Positions 61,503 through 64,000 of a DNA stretch of 64,000 nt are shown piece by piece. The translations under genes and the position numbers were made by a program. Under the pieces are notes generated by a model, which made no database searches, had not been told where the DNA came from, and was given only the letters and a program-made list of their open reading frames with translations. Each line of letters starts with the position of its first letter. The stretch's first letter is position 1. This DNA comes from an uncultured Prevotellaceae bacterium (GTDB taxonomy: Bacteria > Bacteroidota > Bacteroidia > Bacteroidales > Bacteroidaceae): assembly GCA_900314655.1 (NCBI GenBank), contig OMWC01000009.1:1-64000 (forward strand), read 5' to 3'.

Positions 61503-62775
61503 ATATCTCATAGCGACCCTCCTGGCGTTGCTGGCATCGGAAGTGCCCGCCCAGAAACTGCTGGTGAACATCACCATCGACGGACTCAATGCCGACAAGA
61601 TGATTGCCGTGGGGCAGAAACCTACGAGCACAGGCTTCCGCAAGCTGATCCGCCAGGCGCTACTCTACAAGAATGCCACCTACCCCTTCACGCCCGTTGA
61701 CCGTGCATCGGCCATGGCTGCCATCGTGACGGGCACCACGCCCTTCTACAACGGCATCACCGGTAACCGCTGGCTCGACAAGCAGACGCTGCGCCCCATC
61801 GGATGTGTGGCCGACGGCACCCCGAAGGCAATGCTCTGCTCCAATCTGGCCGACGAACTGAAGGTGAAGACCGAAGGCGCAGGCATGGTGTTCAGCATTG
61901 CCAACGACCAGGAAGCCGCCATCCTGTCAGCAGGCCATGCAGCCAACGGAGCTTTCTTCCGCGACAGCAAGACGAAGCGTTGGCGCACTTCAAGCTATTA
62001 TTCAAAGACAGGCTTTAACTGGCTGAGTGCCTTTGACTCGCTGAATCCTGCTGAAGACAATCACACGATCACGAAACTGGCTTTCCAGTGTATCGACTCC
62101 AACCTGCTGGGCACCGACGAGATGTGCGACATTCTGGCAGTCAACTACGATGCCGACCACTACGAGAGTCTGGACCGCTGCCTCGGCAATCTCATCCAGG
62201 GCGTTGAGCAGAAAGTGGGCGCCCAGAACGTGCTCTTCACCATCACAGGCACCATCAATACCGACGAGACCTTCAGCGACGCCTACGAGCGTTTCAAGGT
62301 GCCGTCGGGTACATTCTATATCAACCGCACGGGTAACCTGCTCAACATGTACCTCGGCGCCCTCTACGGCCGCCACCAGTACATCGAAGGCTACTACCGC
62401 AACCACATCTTCTTCAACAAGAAAATCATCGAGCAGCGCCGTCTCAACAAGGTGGAACTGCGCAACCAATGCCGCTCGTTCCTGCTCGATTGCGACGGTG
62501 TAAAGGACGTGAAGACCACGGCCGACGTACTGCCCCCCCACTCCGGCGACCTCATCGTGGAGATTATGCCCGGATGGAACCTGCTCAACGAGGAGTCGGG
62601 CGAGAAGTATCAGTATCGCGCCAACTTCATGCCCGTGCCCATCATCATCTACGGCGAAGGCATCAAGCCACAGCACATCGATACGGAGGTCACCATCGAC
62701 CGGCTGGCACCCACCATTGCCAACTGCATCCATATCAGGGCGCCCAATGCCTCTACGGCCCAGCCGTTGTTCTAA
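61492..62775 (+). CDS. alkaline-phosphatase-fold protein, probably inactive
   Basis: 427 residues starting at GTG within the previous gene, with a signal peptide ending EVPAQ. Overall layout follows PafA-type phosphatases and nucleotide pyrophosphatases: NITIDGLNADKM, YPFTPVDRASAMAAIVTG, TPFYNGITGNRW and INRTGNLLNMYL. The Thr/Ser nucleophile position and the PGHAS histidine are missing (reads DRASAMAA), and the DHG motif reads GTI. Metal binding is therefore probably lost. It may bind a ligand or act as a chaperone-like partner. The inactivity call is from motif comparison by eye. Confidence 0.68.
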   Translation: MKNKYLIATLLALLASEVPAQKLLVNITIDGLNADKMIAVGQKPTSTGFRKLIRQALLYKNATYPFTPVDRASAMAAIVTGTTPFYNGITGNRWLDKQTLRPIGCVADGTPKAMLCSNLADELKVKTEGAGMVFSIANDQEAAILSAGHAANGAFFRDSKTKRWRTSSYYSKTGFNWLSAFDSLNPAEDNHTITKLAFQCIDSNLLGTDEMCDILAVNYDADHYESLDRCLGNLIQGVEQKVGAQNVLFTITGTINTDETFSDAYERFKVPSGTFYINRTGNLLNMYLGALYGRHQYIEGYYRNHIFFNKKIIEQRRLNKVELRNQCRSFLLDCDGVKDVKTTADVLPPHSGDLIVEIMPGWNLLNEESGEKYQYRANFMPVPIIIYGEGIKPQHIDTEVTIDRLAPTIANCIHIRAPNASTAQPLF

Positions 62776-62837
62776 ACCGATGAGAGGAGAATAGCTAATT
62801 GTAAAAATAGAAAACAGAAAAAATCAGATAAATACAT

Positions 62838-64000
62838 ATGGGATTAAACAGTTTTTTGAAGTCTTTGTTCGGTGACAAGTCTTCACGCGACATGCGCCTC
62901 ATCCAGCCCATCGTGGAAAAGGTGAAGAAGGCGTATCCTGAGATTGAAGCACTCGACAACGACCAGCTGCGCGCCAAGACCAAGGAGATTCAGGCCTACG
63001 TGCAGAATGCGGCCAAGGAGCAGAACGAGCAGATTGCCGAGCTCAAGGCCAAGATTGAAGACACGCCAATCGATGAGCGTGAAGCTATCTTCAACGAAAT
63101 TGACAAGTTAGACAAAGAGGGCCTCGACAATATGGAAGTGGCCCTCAACGAAGTGCTTCCCGTGGCCTTCAGCATCGTGAAGGAAACCGCCCGCCGCTTC
63201 GCCCAAAACGAGGAAGTGGTGGTAACAGCCAACGATTTCGACCGCGAGCTGGCTGCCACAAAGGACTTTGTGCATATCGACGGCGACAAGGCTGTCTATC
63301 ACAACCATTGGATGGCCGGCGGTAACGACCTGAAGTGGGACATGATCCACTACGACGTGCAGCTCTTCGGTGGTGCCGTGCTCCATCAGGGTAAGATTGC
63401 GGAGATGGCAACGGGTGAAGGTAAGACGCTCGTGGCTACGCTCCCGGTGTTCCTGAATGCCTTGACGGGCAACGGTGTCCACGTGGTGACCGTCAACGAC
63501 TATCTGGCCAAGCGTGACTCTGAGTGGATGGGACCGCTCTATATGTTCAACGGTCTTTCCGTTGACTGTATCGACAAGCACCGCCCCAATTCTCCTGAGC
63601 GCCGCAAGGCTTACCAGGCTGACATCACTTTCGGAACCAACAATGAGTTCGGCTTCGACTATCTGCGCGACAACATGGCCATTTCGCCTGCCGACCTCGT
63701 GCAGCGCCGCCACAACTACGCCATCGTCGATGAGGTGGACTCCGTGTTGATCGATGATGCCCGTACACCTCTTATTATATCAGGTCCTGTGCCCAATGGC
63801 GACGACCAGATGTTCGAAGAGTATCAGCCGCTGGTGGAGAAGCTCGTGGGTGTGCAGCGCCAGCTGGCCACGCAGTTCCTCTCTGAGGCCAAGACGCTCA
63901 TTGCCGAAGGTAACAAGCTGATCGAGGAAGGCAAGAAGAAGGAAGGCCAGGAGAAACTCGACGCCGGTTTCCTTTCGCTCTACCGCTCCCACAAGTCGCT
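62838..64000 (+). CDS. secA: preprotein translocase ATPase SecA (3' end outside window)
   Basis: The first ~387 residues of SecA. Nucleotide-binding domain 1 includes [13 protein letters not shown] (Walker A) and [13 protein letters not shown] (Walker B region). An insertion with coiled, charged sequence (about 340-385; [21 protein letters not shown]) is typical of Bacteroidetes SecA. The ATG at 62838 ([12 protein letters not shown]) fits the family. It drives Sec export and is essential. No -7 box was found upstream, so it may share the phosphatase-like gene's transcript. The 3' end lies outside the window. Confidence 0.95.
   Translation, partial: MGLNSFLKSLFGDKSSRDMRLIQPIVEKVKKAYPEIEALDNDQLRAKTKEIQAYVQNAAKEQNEQIAELKAKIEDTPIDEREAIFNEIDKLDKEGLDNMEVALNEVLPVAFSIVKETARRFAQNEEVVVTANDFDRELAATKDFVHIDGDKAVYHNHWMAGGNDLKWDMIHYDVQLFGGAVLHQGKIAEMATGEGKTLVATLPVFLNALTGNGVHVVTVNDYLAKRDSEWMGPLYMFNGLSVDCIDKHRPNSPERRKAYQADITFGTNNEFGFDYLRDNMAISPADLVQRRHNYAIVDEVDSVLIDDARTPLIISGPVPNGDDQMFEEYQPLVEKLVGVQRQLATQFLSEAKTLIAEGNKLIEEGKKKEGQEKLDAGFLSLYRSHKS

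Overview
The window is a chromosomal segment of a Bacteroidales bacterium, most likely Prevotella or a close relative (Prevotellaceae). Three things suggest this. The gene families are typical of Bacteroidetes (DUF4199, DUF4835 beside recN and coaBC, tandem DUF4230, DUF721 beside recF, DUF3127 and a coaX/lptC/CNNM/PPIase cluster). Shine-Dalgarno sites are almost absent. Promoters carry the Bacteroidetes -7 box TAnnTTTG(C) again and again. Coding DNA is GC-rich by eye, while promoters and spacers are AT-rich. There are no insertion sequences, prophage genes, integrases or CRISPR arrays. This is ordinary core chromosome, and the unusual content lies in the spacers.

Layout. 1-2.2 kb: start of a truncated gene, a Crp/Fnr regulator, a broken four-helix-bundle gene and an ~800-nt non-coding stretch that may be a large structured RNA. 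2.2-12.6 kb: relA, a TetR regulator, malic enzyme, then kdsA-kdsD-phospholipase D synthase-TPR, which links Kdo and phospholipid synthesis. 12.6-17.2 kb: solute-binding lipoprotein, DUF1846, DUF362 and a small penicillin-binding transpeptidase. 17.7-21.9 kb: CobW metal chaperone, mutS2, then tRNA-Thr and the SRP RNA on the minus strand. 22-31.2 kb: DUF4199, GT2 transferase, two envelope proteins, apbE, a second Crp/Fnr regulator, dcp, dCMP deaminase, a CtpA-type protease and MTHFS. 31.2-35.2 kb: DUF721/recF facing a TPR protein, ribH, xth and a small unknown gene. 35.5-44.8 kb: DUF4738, two DUF4230 proteins, an alanine symporter, a carboxypeptidase-regulatory-domain protein, an ArsG/CcdA-like membrane protein, radA, uxaB and an SSB-tailed DUF3127 protein. 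44.9-52.4 kb: dnaN, exonuclease, coaBC, DUF4835, recN and a TPR pseudoprotease. 52.7-60.2 kb (minus strand): outer-membrane barrel, PPIase, CNNM protein, LptC, FadL-like barrel and coaX. 60.3-64 kb: DUF4105, a degenerate alkaline-phosphatase-fold protein and the start of secA.

The most interesting signal is a family of short tandem arrays with a period of 7 or 8 bp. Several begin at the stop codon of one gene and run exactly to the start codon of the next (xth to its neighbour, recF to DUF721, outer-membrane barrel to lptC). Because 7 and 8 are not multiples of 3, the arrays place stop codons in all reading frames. The same unit types also occur inside relA and inside a signal peptide. In three spacers they form inverted arms around an AT-rich core, and two of those cores contain or approach a long perfect palindrome. 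A second theme is that seven genes have a -7 promoter box only 3-8 nt before the start codon, which implies leaderless or nearly leaderless mRNAs.

Functionally the window is rich in envelope building (Kdo, LptC, PPIase, SecA, transpeptidase, barrels) and DNA maintenance (RecF, RecN, RadA, Xth, MutS2, DnaN, exonuclease, dCMP deaminase). No complete accessory or defence system is visible.
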